The notes beneath the pieces were generated by a model that saw only the letters and a list, made by a program, of their open reading frames with translations, had not been told where the DNA came from and ran no database searches. Source: Bacillota bacterium (lineage in GTDB: Bacteria > Bacillota > Bacilli > Bacillales_B > DSM-18226). From it: 29,338 nt of DNA. The DNA is taken from the NCBI GenBank assembly GCA_030705665.1, contig JAUZQA010000003.1, positions 1-29,338 on the forward strand, written 5' to 3'. The translations under genes and the position numbers were made by a program. Shown one piece after another: positions 1 to 7,755 of this stretch. Each line of letters begins with the position of its first letter. The stretch's first letter is position 1.

Positions 1-529
1 ACACTTACATGTTTTTTTACCAGCGGTATTACTTGAATGACAGGAGCCATCTTCATAATTTCTTCAGCTTGTTTTAATACATCCTCTTTTATTGAAAGCG
101 GAATTACTTTAGTTGCGGCAACCATATCACCTTCGGAAACAACAGAATTTGTTGGAAGTGTTGACAACACGATGTTCGGAAGGGAATTGACTTCCCTAAG
201 AAGTTGATGTTGTACTTTTAGGACACCCTTTCGATTTGAAATAAGGTTTACTCTGCTCTCCTTTGGCTCGGTTATAATAACACCGTTACCTGCAGCTGCC
301 GCTCCAAGACGTGTACCGGCTGAATCTTCGTGTACCTCATCATCTTCCAATTCAAGCACATATATATTATTTTTTCCCGCTGATCTAAGAGGATCAACAT
401 CACATTCCCTAATCACATGTCCTTTTTTAAAGAGCCGGCCTTTAAACTCATCTTTTACAATTTTAGTAATATCATGACAAAGAATTTTCCCGATAGCATC
501 TTCTACTTTTAATATATTTTTTTGCACAA
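1..529 (-). CDS. Molybdopterin-binding (MoeA/MogA-related) protein, C-terminus cut by window edge
   Basis: The reverse strand is open from a TTG at 527-529 to the left edge, giving about 176 residues without a stop. The start is chosen because an AAAGGA-type ribosome site lies 9 bases upstream and the product begins LCKKILKVEDAIGKILCHDI. The stretch DEFKGRLFKKGHVI followed by an AGTRLGAAAAGNG segment is typical of the N-terminal half of molybdopterin-binding proteins that accompany molybdenum hydroxylases in clostridia and Desulfovibrio. The MoCF/MoeA-like domain would lie beyond the edge. It is divergent from the aldehyde oxidoreductase operon, so a role in inserting or presenting molybdenum cofactor to that enzyme is likely. 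Family placement is from recalled homologues; exact function is inferred. Confidence 0.75.
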
Positions 530-569
530 GTATTACCATCCTTTAATCAAAATAGAAAATAGTACAAAA

Positions 570-583
570 GGAGAGCGTTTACA
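570..583 (-). promoter_or_regulatory. Candidate cre (CcpA) site upstream of molybdopterin-binding gene
   Basis: Read on the reverse strand this is TGTAAACGCTCTCC, which matches 13 of 14 positions of the Bacillus cre consensus TGWAANCGNTNWCA (last base differs). It lies 41 bases upstream of the TTG start at 529, a place where CcpA would block transcription. Catabolite repression of this gene is an inference. Confidence 0.5.
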
Positions 584-820
584 GCGGATATTATAGCACG
601 ATGATTTTTAAAAAAGAATAATAATTTTATAAATATAATATTTTCAAATTTTAATTTAAAAGAAAAAATAAGGGGATATAAGCTGATTCATACATATTGA
701 AACCAATATTATTTCGTAAAAGGACAATTAATTTGACAAAAAAATGAAAATTTTGTGAAATGCTTAAAAAGTTTTTAAAGGCTGAGATATAAGTCGCTTA
801 CATTTTTTAATTATTGTGAA

Positions 821-900
821 AAAATAAACAAGATTACATGAAACCTGATAAAACTTAATAAGTCGTAATGAAACTAAATGGAACTTAACAATGCTTGATA
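821..900. repeat. 10-bp direct-repeat array 1 (8 units, best 6 at 841-900)
   Basis: Consecutive 10-base blocks from 841 read AAACCTGATA, AAACTTAATA, AGTCGTAATG, AAACTAAATG, GAACTTAACA and ATGCTTGATA; two weaker units (AAAATAAACA, AGATTACATG) precede them. All fit a consensus close to AAACTTAACA with an exact 10-base period. The same unit recurs at 13482-13531 and 16921-16990. Head-to-tail units at one per helical turn suggest cooperative binding of a small regulator on one face of the DNA. Confidence 0.65.
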
Positions 901-945
901 ATTTTTCAATTCAAAACGCTTATACATCATTATTTTACGAAAAAG

Positions 946-959
946 AGATAGCGCTTACA
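946..959. promoter_or_regulatory. Candidate cre (CcpA) site upstream of aldehyde oxidoreductase operon
   Basis: The reverse strand reads TGTAAGCGCTATCT, matching 13 of 14 positions of the cre consensus TGWAANCGNTNWCA. It lies between repeat array 1 and the first gene of the operon, about 190 bases before the ATG. A weaker relative (TCAAAACGCTTATA, 12 of 14) sits at 911-924. Catabolite repression of the operon is inferred. Confidence 0.5.
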
Positions 960-1146
960 TTTGTGGAAAAACAAGATTTTTAAAAAAGGCCTGTACTTAA
1001 ATTTAGTATAGAATCTTACAACTTGAAAGGAGCGGATATGAAGTAAGAAAAACGCTATACTGAGTGATTTCAGATTCATAAATGCATATTTTTTAAGATT
1101 GTCCGTACTAAAATTCAATTAGAAGATACGATTCAGGAGGTACGAG

Positions 1147-3882
1147 ATGTTAAAAAAGACATTGTATGTAAATGGGATTCAAAGATCTGTTGTGGTAGAC
1201 CCTAACGCATCATTGGCAGAAGTTATTAGAAAACAAGTTCAGCTTACTGGCACAAAAGTTGGCTGCGGGAACGGAGAGTGCGGTACATGTACGGTCATCC
1301 TTAATGGCAGGGTAACAAAAGCATGTATCCAAAGAATGAAGAAGGTTCCTGATGATGCTGAAATTATTACCATTGAAGGTGTAGGCTCAAAAGAAAACCT
1401 ACATCCGCTTCAGCTTGCATGGATGATACACGGAGCTGCTCAATGCGGTTTTTGTACTCCGGGATTTATTGTATCTGCAAAAGCATTGTTGGATGAAAAT
1501 GTAAATCCAACGAGAGAAGAAGTAAGAAACTGGTTCCAAAAAAACAAAAACGTTTGTAGATGTACAGGTTACAAACCTTTAGTTGATGCCGTTATGGATG
1601 CTGCCGCACTAATGAGAGGCGACATAAGGAAAGAAGATTTATGGTTCCAACTTAAAGATGGCGATTCTTTGATGGGATCAGAAGCAGTTCGTCCGTCTGC
1701 AGTTGCAAAAGTAACTGGAACTTGGGATTATGGTGCAGATTTGGGATTGAAGCTCCCTGAAAATACACTACATATTAAGCTCGTACAAGCAAAAGTACCT
1801 CATGCGAATATTATTTCTATCGATACTTCTGAGGCTGAGAAAATGCCTGGAGTATTCAAAGTGTTAACATATAAAGATGTTCCAGGAACAAATAGAATTA
1901 ACGGGCTAGCATTCCCGCAGAACAAAGGAAACGGCTTAGAAAGACCAATTCTAAATGATAAAAAGGTCTTCCAGTTTGGAGATGCAGTTGCAGCGGTTCT
2001 TGCAGATACACCTTATCAAGCTGAACAGGCAGCATTAAAAGTTAAAGTTGAATTGGAAGAATTACCTGCATACATGAGTGCACCCGCAGCCATGGCAGAA
2101 GATGCAATTGAAATCCATCCAGGAACTCCGAATGTGTATTTTGAAACAAATCTGGTTAAAGGTGATGAGACTGAACCTTTATTGGAAAGCCTTCCATATG
2201 TGGTTGAGGACGATTTCTATATTCAAAGACAGCCACACCTTGTTCTTGAGCCGGATGTTGGATTTGCCTACATGGACGAAGATGGAAGGTTAATCGTTCA
2301 TTCAAAGAGTATTGGAATTCATCTTCATGCCTTGATGATTGCAGACGGCATTGGGATTCCTTTGGAAAAATTAGCATTGGTACAGAATAATGCGGGAGCC
2401 ACTTTTGGGTATAAATTCAGCCCAACGAATGAAGCATTGCTCGGTGTTGCAGCACTCGTTACTGGAAGACCAGTATTCCTTGAGTTTAACATGTACCAAC
2501 AAATGACCTATACAGGCAAAAGATCTCCTTTCTTTGTCAACGTAAAAATGGGTGCTGACAAAGATGGAAAGATTAAAGTAATGGAATCTGACTGGACTGT
2601 CGATCATGGTCCATACTCTGAATTCGGTGACCTTCTCACTATGAGGGGAACACAATTTATCGGAGCAGGTTATGATATTCCAAATATCAGAGGAGAAGGA
2701 AGAACGGTTGCCACAAACCATGTCTGGGGTTCAGCATTCAGGGGATATGGTTCACCGCAAAGCTTGTTCTCATCAGAAGTTTTAATTGATGAATTGGCAG
2801 AAAAAATAGGAATGGATCCATTAGAATTCAGATATATCAATGTCTATAGAGAAGGTTCAACAACACCAACCGGCTGTGCACCTGATGTAATTGCATTGCC
2901 GCAAGCGCTTGATACAATGAGACCTCTTTATAAGGAAGCCAAAGAGAAGGCAGCTGCTAAGAATGCAGAAGGCGGAGAAATTAAATATGGCGCTGGTATT
3001 TCGCTGCTTCTATATGGCTGCGGACTTGACGGAGCAGACTCATCAGAAGCATGGGTAGAAATTACCCCAACTGGTGTTACTCTTGGCGTTTCATGGGAAG
3101 ACCACGGACAAGGCGCTGATATGGGAGCTCTGACCTTTGCCCATGAAACCTTAAGACCAATGGGAATCAAGCCTGAGCAAATCAAATTAGTCATGAATGA
3201 CATGACAAAGACTCCTAACAGCGGACCTGCTGGCGGAAGCCGTTCGAATACAGTTACAGGTAATGCCATAAAAGTTGCATGTGACAATTTACTTGCAGGA
3301 ATCAAAAAAGCAGACGGTACGTTCATGAGCTATGATGAAGTGATTGCTGCTGGTATTTCGCCAAGATTTGAAGGGAAATGGACATCTCCTGGTACGGCCT
3401 GTGATGTCGAAACAGGTCAAGGAGACCCATTCTCAGTTTATATGTATGGAGTGCTTTTAGCAGAAGTTGCTGTTAATACCACAACAGGCAAGACAAAAGT
3501 TGAAAAACTGACAATTGTATCTGACTGTGGAACAGTTGTGAATAAACTAGTACTTGATGGTCAACTTTATGGCGGTCTTGTACAAGGAATCGGTATTGCC
3601 CTAAGTGAGGACTTTGAAGACTATAAAAAGCATAGCACTCTGACCGGAGCAGGAATTCCGCAAATCAAGGATGTACCTGATGATATTGTCATTATTCATC
3701 AAGAGACTCCTAGACCGCACGGAGCGTTTGGTGCTGGCGGATCTGGTGAAATGCCACTTTCTGCACCGCATGCTGCCATTATCAATGCGATCTACCATGC
3801 TACAGGAGTGCGTATTACCCATCTTCCAGCATATCCTGAAAAAGTTTTGGCAGGGCTGAAAGAACTAGCAAATGTAAGATAA
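1147..3882 (+). CDS. mop: MOP-type molybdenum aldehyde oxidoreductase (single chain)
   Basis: A 911-residue enzyme that oxidises aldehydes to carboxylic acids at a molybdopterin centre. It matches Desulfovibrio gigas MOP (about 907 residues) nearly end to end as I recall that sequence. A plant-type [2Fe-2S] domain has Cys40, 45, 48 and 60 (CGNGECGTC). The second [2Fe-2S] domain has Cys100, 103, 137 and 139 (CGFCTPG, CRCTGY). The large molybdenum domain follows, with AFRGYGSPQS, GPAGGSR and the catalytic Glu868 in GAGGSGEMPL. There is no FAD domain, so electrons must leave through a partner, probably the next gene product. Start: ATG 6 bases after AGGAGG. It is the first gene of a long operon encoding XdhC and other maturation candidates. 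MOP enzymes are uncommon in Bacillaceae, so acquisition from anaerobes is plausible. Confidence 0.95.
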   Translation: MLKKTLYVNGIQRSVVVDPNASLAEVIRKQVQLTGTKVGCGNGECGTCTVILNGRVTKACIQRMKKVPDDAEIITIEGVGSKENLHPLQLAWMIHGAAQCGFCTPGFIVSAKALLDENVNPTREEVRNWFQKNKNVCRCTGYKPLVDAVMDAAALMRGDIRKEDLWFQLKDGDSLMGSEAVRPSAVAKVTGTWDYGADLGLKLPENTLHIKLVQAKVPHANIISIDTSEAEKMPGVFKVLTYKDVPGTNRINGLAFPQNKGNGLERPILNDKKVFQFGDAVAAVLADTPYQAEQAALKVKVELEELPAYMSAPAAMAEDAIEIHPGTPNVYFETNLVKGDETEPLLESLPYVVEDDFYIQRQPHLVLEPDVGFAYMDEDGRLIVHSKSIGIHLHALMIADGIGIPLEKLALVQNNAGATFGYKFSPTNEALLGVAALVTGRPVFLEFNMYQQMTYTGKRSPFFVNVKMGADKDGKIKVMESDWTVDHGPYSEFGDLLTMRGTQFIGAGYDIPNIRGEGRTVATNHVWGSAFRGYGSPQSLFSSEVLIDELAEKIGMDPLEFRYINVYREGSTTPTGCAPDVIALPQALDTMRPLYKEAKEKAAAKNAEGGEIKYGAGISLLLYGCGLDGADSSEAWVEITPTGVTLGVSWEDHGQGADMGALTFAHETLRPMGIKPEQIKLVMNDMTKTPNSGPAGGSRSNTVTGNAIKVACDNLLAGIKKADGTFMSYDEVIAAGISPRFEGKWTSPGTACDVETGQGDPFSVYMYGVLLAEVAVNTTTGKTKVEKLTIVSDCGTVVNKLVLDGQLYGGLVQGIGIALSEDFEDYKKHSTLTGAGIPQIKDVPDDIVIIHQETPRPHGAFGAGGSGEMPLSAPHAAIINAIYHATGVRITHLPAYPEKVLAGLKELANVR

Positions 3883-3903
3883 AAATGTATTATGTAAACT
3901 AAT

Positions 3904-3955
3904 AAATATGGAATTGGAGGATTATTTCATTATGGAAATCTCCAATTCCATATTT
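3904..3955 (+). promoter_or_regulatory. Perfect 16-bp stem hairpin between mop and the next gene (attenuator or processing signal)
   Basis: AAATATGGAATTGGAG (3904-3919) and CTCCAATTCCATATTT (3940-3955) are exact inverted repeats. Inside, ATTTC (3924-3928) and GAAAT (3935-3939) extend the stem past a 4-base bulge to a 6-base loop. Only four Ts follow, so this is a poor Rho-independent terminator. The left arm contains most of the GGAGG ribosome site (3916-3920) of a tiny leader ORF. Likely roles are partial termination or mRNA 3'-end protection that makes mop more abundant than the downstream genes, or translational gating. Confidence 0.6.
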
Positions 3956-3958
3956 TGA
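3932..3958 (+). CDS. Possible 8-codon leader peptide coupled to the downstream oxidoreductase
   Basis: ATG at 3932, 11 bases after GGAGG (3916-3920), opens an ORF for MEISNSIF that stops at TGA 3956-3958. One base later comes the ATG (3960) of the 798-residue protein, which has no ribosome site of its own. The arrangement fits reinitiation. The ORF lies entirely inside the hairpin, so translation and folding would compete. No evidence beyond geometry. Confidence 0.3.
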   Translation: MEISNSIF

Positions 3959-3959
3959 T

Positions 3960-6356
3960 ATGGAGGTCTTCCCGATCGATACTGAAAAACTGCTGAAAAC
4001 CGGTGACAGATGTATTTATGACGAGCCTGCAGCATGTACCGCTTTTTGTCCTATTCACGTGGATGTCAGAGGACTTGCAGCAGAGCTGGAAAAAGGAGAT
4101 TTTAAAAAGGCATATAAAATGCTGGAAAAAAGAATGCCTTTTACTAGGGTGCTAGGCATGATATGTGACCATCCTTGCGAAAGTGTCTGTGTAAGAGAGG
4201 CAGCTGGCGGAGCTATTAGAATATCAGAGCTTGAGAAGTCAGCCATAGCCTATGGGTACACACGCCCTAAAAAGACATTACCGGTACCGAAGAATGGAAA
4301 TAAGGTCGCTGTCATTGGCGGCGGGCTTAGCGGGATTACGGCTGCCTTTGAACTAGATAAAAAGGGTTTTAAGGTTACAATTTATGAAAAATCGGCCAAA
4401 CTTGGCGGAAGGTTATGGGATTATGTTGGTATAACCCTTGACCAACATATTTTAGAAGAAGAACTTCAAGTATTTAAAAAATTAGATATTGATGTGATTT
4501 TAAACAATCCAATCGGTAATAAAGAATTAAAAGAGATTATCAACGAAAATAATGCTGTTTTCCTTGGCACGGGCGAATGGGAAGAGAGTCTGCAAATCAA
4601 TCCGGAAACTTTTCAGGTACAGGATTCATCCATTTTTGCTGAAGAAAAGCTTTTAAATAAAAATGATTCAATTATTTTTTCGGTAAGTTCTGGAAGGAGA
4701 GCTGCAGCCTCTATTGAGAGGTATATTAAGGGGATTTCCATGACTGCTGAGAGAGCGCGGGAAGGATCATTTGATACACCACTTAAATATGAAACTGATG
4801 ATCTTGAAACTAAAGCACCGCTTGTAAAAGATGCTGATGTTTATCGCGAAGAGGAAGCGGTGTATGAGGCAGCAAGATGTCTAAAGTGCAGGTGCACAAA
4901 ATGTATTGATTCCTGCAGTCATATGAAGAAATTCAATATTTATCCGAAACATTATACAAGGCAAATTAATAATAATGAAAATGTGATCATGGGCACGCGC
5001 TATGCAAATAAAATGATCAATTCATGCACCTTGTGTGGTTTATGTAATGAACAGTGCCATCTGGATATTAGTATGAAAGACATCATTCAAGAGACAAGAG
5101 AAAGTATGGTGGAAAGAGGTAAGATGCCTCCTTCGGCACATGATTTTGCTTTGAAGGACATGGAATTCTCAAACAGCAGCCGCTTTTTTCTCGTCAAGTC
5201 ACCACCGCCAATTCCTGAGGAAAAGAGGAACGAGCGGGAGAGGGAACTCTTTACCTATCCGCGTCTTTCGTTCTCAAAATACGCACAATCTGTTTATAAG
5301 AAGGATGAACCAGGTACGGAACAGGTAGATTTTCTGTTTTATCCAGGTTGTCAGCTTTCAGCTTCTTCTCCTGATTACGTTGAAAAAGCATACAAATATC
5401 TGCTCTCCCATATAAAAGAAGGCGTTGGATTGATGCTGGGTTGTTGCGGGGCGCCTGCTGATTGGGCAGGAAGGCAGGATTTGATGAAGGAAAGTGTTGA
5501 ACGCTTCAGAAGCGTTTGGCTAGAAAAAGGCAAGCCAACCTTTATCCTGGCATGCTCAAGCTGTAGCAAGATTTTTGAAAAATATTTACCTGATATCCCT
5601 GTCGTTTCTTTATGGGAAATGTTTTTAAGATATGGCGTCCCTGAAAATAGCGTTATTAAACATGGACAGGCTTTAAATGTGCATGATGCCTGTTCGACAA
5701 GGCATAATCAAAAAATCCATGAGAGCATCAGAAAGATTGCGTCATCTATAGGCTGTGAAATAAAGGAACTGAAATATTCACGGGAAATGACAAAATGCTG
5801 CGGTTATGGAGGACTTGTCTATTATGCAAACAGGGACCAGGCTAAAGATTTCGTAACAGACCGAATCAATGAGAGCTCCGAGGATATGCTTGTCTATTGC
5901 GCAATGTGTAAGGATCTCTTTGTCGACGGAGGAAAAAGCACTTACCACATTCTTGATTTGATTTTTGGAGAGGATATGGACAGCATTTCACATAAAAAAA
6001 TGCCGACACTTTCCGAGAGACATCAAAATAGAGCCGGGCTCAAAATAAAGTTATTAAAGGATTTATGGGGTGAAGAATCAGGTATGGATGCCTTCATGAG
6101 CAGTGACTTTACATTCATCATTCCTGAGGATGTACAGCAGAAAATGGAAGATCGATATATTCTGATGGAGGATATACAAAAGGTTATTGAGTATGCAGAG
6201 AAGAATAAGGAAAGATTTTTCAATGCAGAGGATCAAAGTTATCTGGCTAACCGAAGAATTGCCAATGTCACTTATTGGGTAAGCTATCAGCCAAAGGATG
6301 ACAAGATTCTCGTCAAAAGTGTATACAGCCACAGAATGGAAATAGTAGAGGAATAG
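3960..6356 (+). CDS. Fe-S/flavin oxidoreductase with HdrB-like CCG domain, probable electron partner of MOP
   Basis: 798 residues in four parts. The N-terminus is a GltD-like Fe-S region (Cys18, 26, 30, 69, 73, 77). An FAD Rossmann motif follows (VAVIGGGLSGITAAFE, about 116-131). A ferredoxin-like part comes next (CLKCRCTKC at 307-315; CTLCGLCNEQC at 356-366). The end carries HdrB/GlpC-type cysteine-rich motifs (YPGC 464, LGCCGAP 494-499, CSSC 532-535, CCGYGG 613-618, CAMC 647-650) and about 90 unassigned residues. Between the FAD motif and the C-terminal FAD-type segment (SIFAEEKLL, SGRRAAASIERY) the usual NAD(P)H-binding insert is missing and the FAAGD motif is degraded. NAD(P)H is therefore an unlikely partner; ferredoxin, a thiol/disulfide or a quinone-linked acceptor is possible. 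The start is forced, since the Fe-S cysteines begin at residue 18. Confidence 0.8.
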   Translation: MEVFPIDTEKLLKTGDRCIYDEPAACTAFCPIHVDVRGLAAELEKGDFKKAYKMLEKRMPFTRVLGMICDHPCESVCVREAAGGAIRISELEKSAIAYGYTRPKKTLPVPKNGNKVAVIGGGLSGITAAFELDKKGFKVTIYEKSAKLGGRLWDYVGITLDQHILEEELQVFKKLDIDVILNNPIGNKELKEIINENNAVFLGTGEWEESLQINPETFQVQDSSIFAEEKLLNKNDSIIFSVSSGRRAAASIERYIKGISMTAERAREGSFDTPLKYETDDLETKAPLVKDADVYREEEAVYEAARCLKCRCTKCIDSCSHMKKFNIYPKHYTRQINNNENVIMGTRYANKMINSCTLCGLCNEQCHLDISMKDIIQETRESMVERGKMPPSAHDFALKDMEFSNSSRFFLVKSPPPIPEEKRNERERELFTYPRLSFSKYAQSVYKKDEPGTEQVDFLFYPGCQLSASSPDYVEKAYKYLLSHIKEGVGLMLGCCGAPADWAGRQDLMKESVERFRSVWLEKGKPTFILACSSCSKIFEKYLPDIPVVSLWEMFLRYGVPENSVIKHGQALNVHDACSTRHNQKIHESIRKIASSIGCEIKELKYSREMTKCCGYGGLVYYANRDQAKDFVTDRINESSEDMLVYCAMCKDLFVDGGKSTYHILDLIFGEDMDSISHKKMPTLSERHQNRAGLKIKLLKDLWGEESGMDAFMSSDFTFIIPEDVQQKMEDRYILMEDIQKVIEYAEKNKERFFNAEDQSYLANRRIANVTYWVSYQPKDDKILVKSVYSHRMEIVEE

Positions 6357-6358
6357 AT

Positions 6359-6568
6359 ATGAAACTAGAAAATAAGCAGTCTCATAAACACTGGATATGT
6401 GATAAGTGTAATAAAAATCTTGAACTCAGTAAGGTTAAAGTACGTTATTTGGGAGGAAATTTTGAAGTAGAGCTGATGAAATGCCCTGAGTGCAAGAAGG
6501 TCTTTATTGAAGAAGAATTAGCACTTGGTAAGATGCTTGAGGTGGAAAAGGGACTGGAGGATAAATAG
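6359..6568 (+). CDS. Small four-Cys redox/zinc-ribbon protein (DVU_1557-like)
   Basis: 69 residues with two CxxC pairs (CDKC at 14-17 and CPEC at 42-45) around a short beta-rich core, WICDKCNKNLE...VELMKCPECKKVF, as in rubredoxin-like or zinc-ribbon folds. It starts 2 bases after the stop of the oxidoreductase, so it is translationally coupled. As I recall, the family occurs next to MOP aldehyde oxidoreductases and is named after D. vulgaris DVU1557. It might carry electrons between MOP and the flavoprotein, or be a structural metal protein. The metal cannot be told from sequence. Confidence 0.75.
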   Translation: MKLENKQSHKHWICDKCNKNLELSKVKVRYLGGNFEVELMKCPECKKVFIEEELALGKMLEVEKGLEDK

Positions 6569-6569
6569 C

Positions 6570-7304
6570 TTGAAGTGCTTTAATGCATACGAAAGTAATG
6601 ATGTGAGGAAGGTCTTAGGGGAGACCATGAGACCTGGAGGATTCAGCCTTACAGATGCGGCAGCGAATTTCTTTCAGCTTTCAGAGGACCATGATGTGCT
6701 TGACCTGGGCTGCGGAATGGGCGCCACGATTGGCTATCTTTATGAAAGCCGCAACATAAAGGCTGTGGGAATTGATCCATCGGAAACATTACTTGATCTC
6801 GCAAAAAAAGAGCATATAAATGCTGATTTTGTTGTTGGAACTGGTGAAAATATTCCTTTTGAGCCCGGGAAATTTGACGCAGTCTTTGCCGAATGTACTT
6901 TGTCACTCATGGATGATTTGGATAGAACGCTGGAGGAAGTACGTAGGGTATTGAATCAATCGGGCTGGTTTGTAATAACAGATGTATATGCCAGAAACCA
7001 TGCCTCTTTAGCAGATCTGGAAAAAATGTCAGTTAATAGCTGTATGAGAGGACTTCATGATTTAGATTTGCTGAAGCAAAAACTTGAAGGCCTTGGCTTT
7101 AAGATCTTGCATCTGGAGGACTGCAGTCAGCTTTTAAAAGAATTGTTTGTAAAAATAGTATTTTCATATGGTTCAATGGACGTTTTTTGGAACCTATCGG
7201 CCGATGACTGTACAGATGGATGTAAATTTCAAGAAATGCTAAAAAGGTGCAAGCCAGGATATTTTCTGATGATTGCCAAGAAAGGGGAATTTAATCATGG
7301 ATGA
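6570..7304 (+). CDS. SAM-dependent methyltransferase of the aldehyde oxidoreductase cluster (DVU_1556/TrsM-like)
   Basis: 244 residues from TTG 6570, preferred over an upstream in-frame ATG (6525) because GGAGG at 6556-6560 is correctly spaced and the previous gene stops at 6568. A class I methyltransferase fold is shown by motif I VLDLGCGMG (43-51), the acidic GIDPSE (67-72) and FDAVFAECTLSLMDD (102-116). The C-terminal part is rich in Cys (C185, C214, C218, C227), unusual for a housekeeping methyltransferase and suggestive of metal or redox function. The substrate is unknown. Family members beside MOP genes in anaerobes are, as I recall, paired with a radical SAM protein, and some carry selenocysteine; here all positions are Cys. 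Confidence 0.8.
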   Translation: MKCFNAYESNDVRKVLGETMRPGGFSLTDAAANFFQLSEDHDVLDLGCGMGATIGYLYESRNIKAVGIDPSETLLDLAKKEHINADFVVGTGENIPFEPGKFDAVFAECTLSLMDDLDRTLEEVRRVLNQSGWFVITDVYARNHASLADLEKMSVNSCMRGLHDLDLLKQKLEGLGFKILHLEDCSQLLKELFVKIVFSYGSMDVFWNLSADDCTDGCKFQEMLKRCKPGYFLMIAKKGEFNHG

Positions 7305-7755
7305 CATGTCTTTTCAAGTATTTAAGCTTAGGAACTCAGGGTACTGTTGTACGCAAATATTGGTGAAAATGGCATTGGATGCAGAAGAAACTGAAAATCC
7401 GGATGTAATGAAAGCTGTAAACGGGTTGTGCATGGGAATCGGCGGCAAGCAAATGACCTGCGGGTTGCTAACCGGAGGAATTGCTATTTTAGGACTCTAT
7501 GCCGGAAAGGGAAAGGATAACGAACAGCCTCATCCTGATTTCTTCAAGATGGTGGCTGAATACACAGATTGGTTTGAAGATGAGTTTGACAGTACAGAAT
7601 GTAAGGATATTATTGGCGAATGCAGCATGGCGGAATATAAGAGCAATCAAGATCTGCTATCAAAATGCGGCGATATGTTAATTAAATGTTATGTAAAGGT
7701 TCAGGAAATTTTGAGTGAGTATGATTTTGAGTTTGGAGATCGAGAAGAAGTATGA
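7297..7755 (+). CDS. C-GCAxxG-C-C family protein (DVU_1555-like)
   Basis: 152 residues from ATG 7297, with AAGGGG 7 bases upstream and an 8-base overlap with the methyltransferase stop; a longer TTG form from 7273 lacks a ribosome site. The Cys pattern is that of the C_GCAxxG_C_C family: GYCCTQ (C17, C18), NGLCMGIGG (C45), MTCGLLTGG (C55), then C102, C109, C124 and C131. The signature CGA is CGL here. Such proteins are thought to bind a metal or Fe-S centre and often sit beside redox enzymes, but no activity is established. Position in the operon suggests work with the neighbouring methyltransferase and radical SAM protein. Confidence 0.8.
   Translation: MDDMSFQVFKLRNSGYCCTQILVKMALDAEETENPDVMKAVNGLCMGIGGKQMTCGLLTGGIAILGLYAGKGKDNEQPHPDFFKMVAEYTDWFEDEFDSTECKDIIGECSMAEYKSNQDLLSKCGDMLIKCYVKVQEILSEYDFEFGDREEV

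Larger units (their letters stand above)
530..1146. other. 617-bp divergent intergenic region before the aldehyde oxidoreductase operon
   Basis: Very AT-rich and without a convincing gene. It holds a cre-like site near the left gene (570-583), the first 10-bp repeat array (821-900), a second cre-like site (946-959) and an 11-bp direct repeat CGCTTACATTT at 795-805 and 952-962. No clear sigma-A -35/-10 pair with 17-bp spacing was found, so the promoters may depend on an activator. The ribosome site of the operon's first gene (AGGAGG, 1135-1140) lies 6 bases before its ATG. Confidence 0.7.

Noticed and set aside
1027..1046. Two-codon ORF (ATG AAG TAA) behind AAAGGAG before mop
   Set aside because: A good ribosome site but too short to judge; may be chance in purine-rich DNA. 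Kept only as a note.
930..1118. 62-residue minus-strand ORF in the mop upstream region
   Set aside because: Lys/Phe-rich translation of AT-rich regulatory DNA, no ribosome site, no family resemblance, overlaps a cre-like site.
530..1146. Sigma-54 promoter for the MOP operon
   Set aside because: No GG-N10-GC (-24/-12) element was found, and no sigma-54 activator is in the window.
2156..3822. Several 60-130 residue ORFs antisense or out of frame within mop, and similar ones in other long genes
   Set aside because: They lie wholly inside strongly supported genes, lack ribosome sites and resemble no family.
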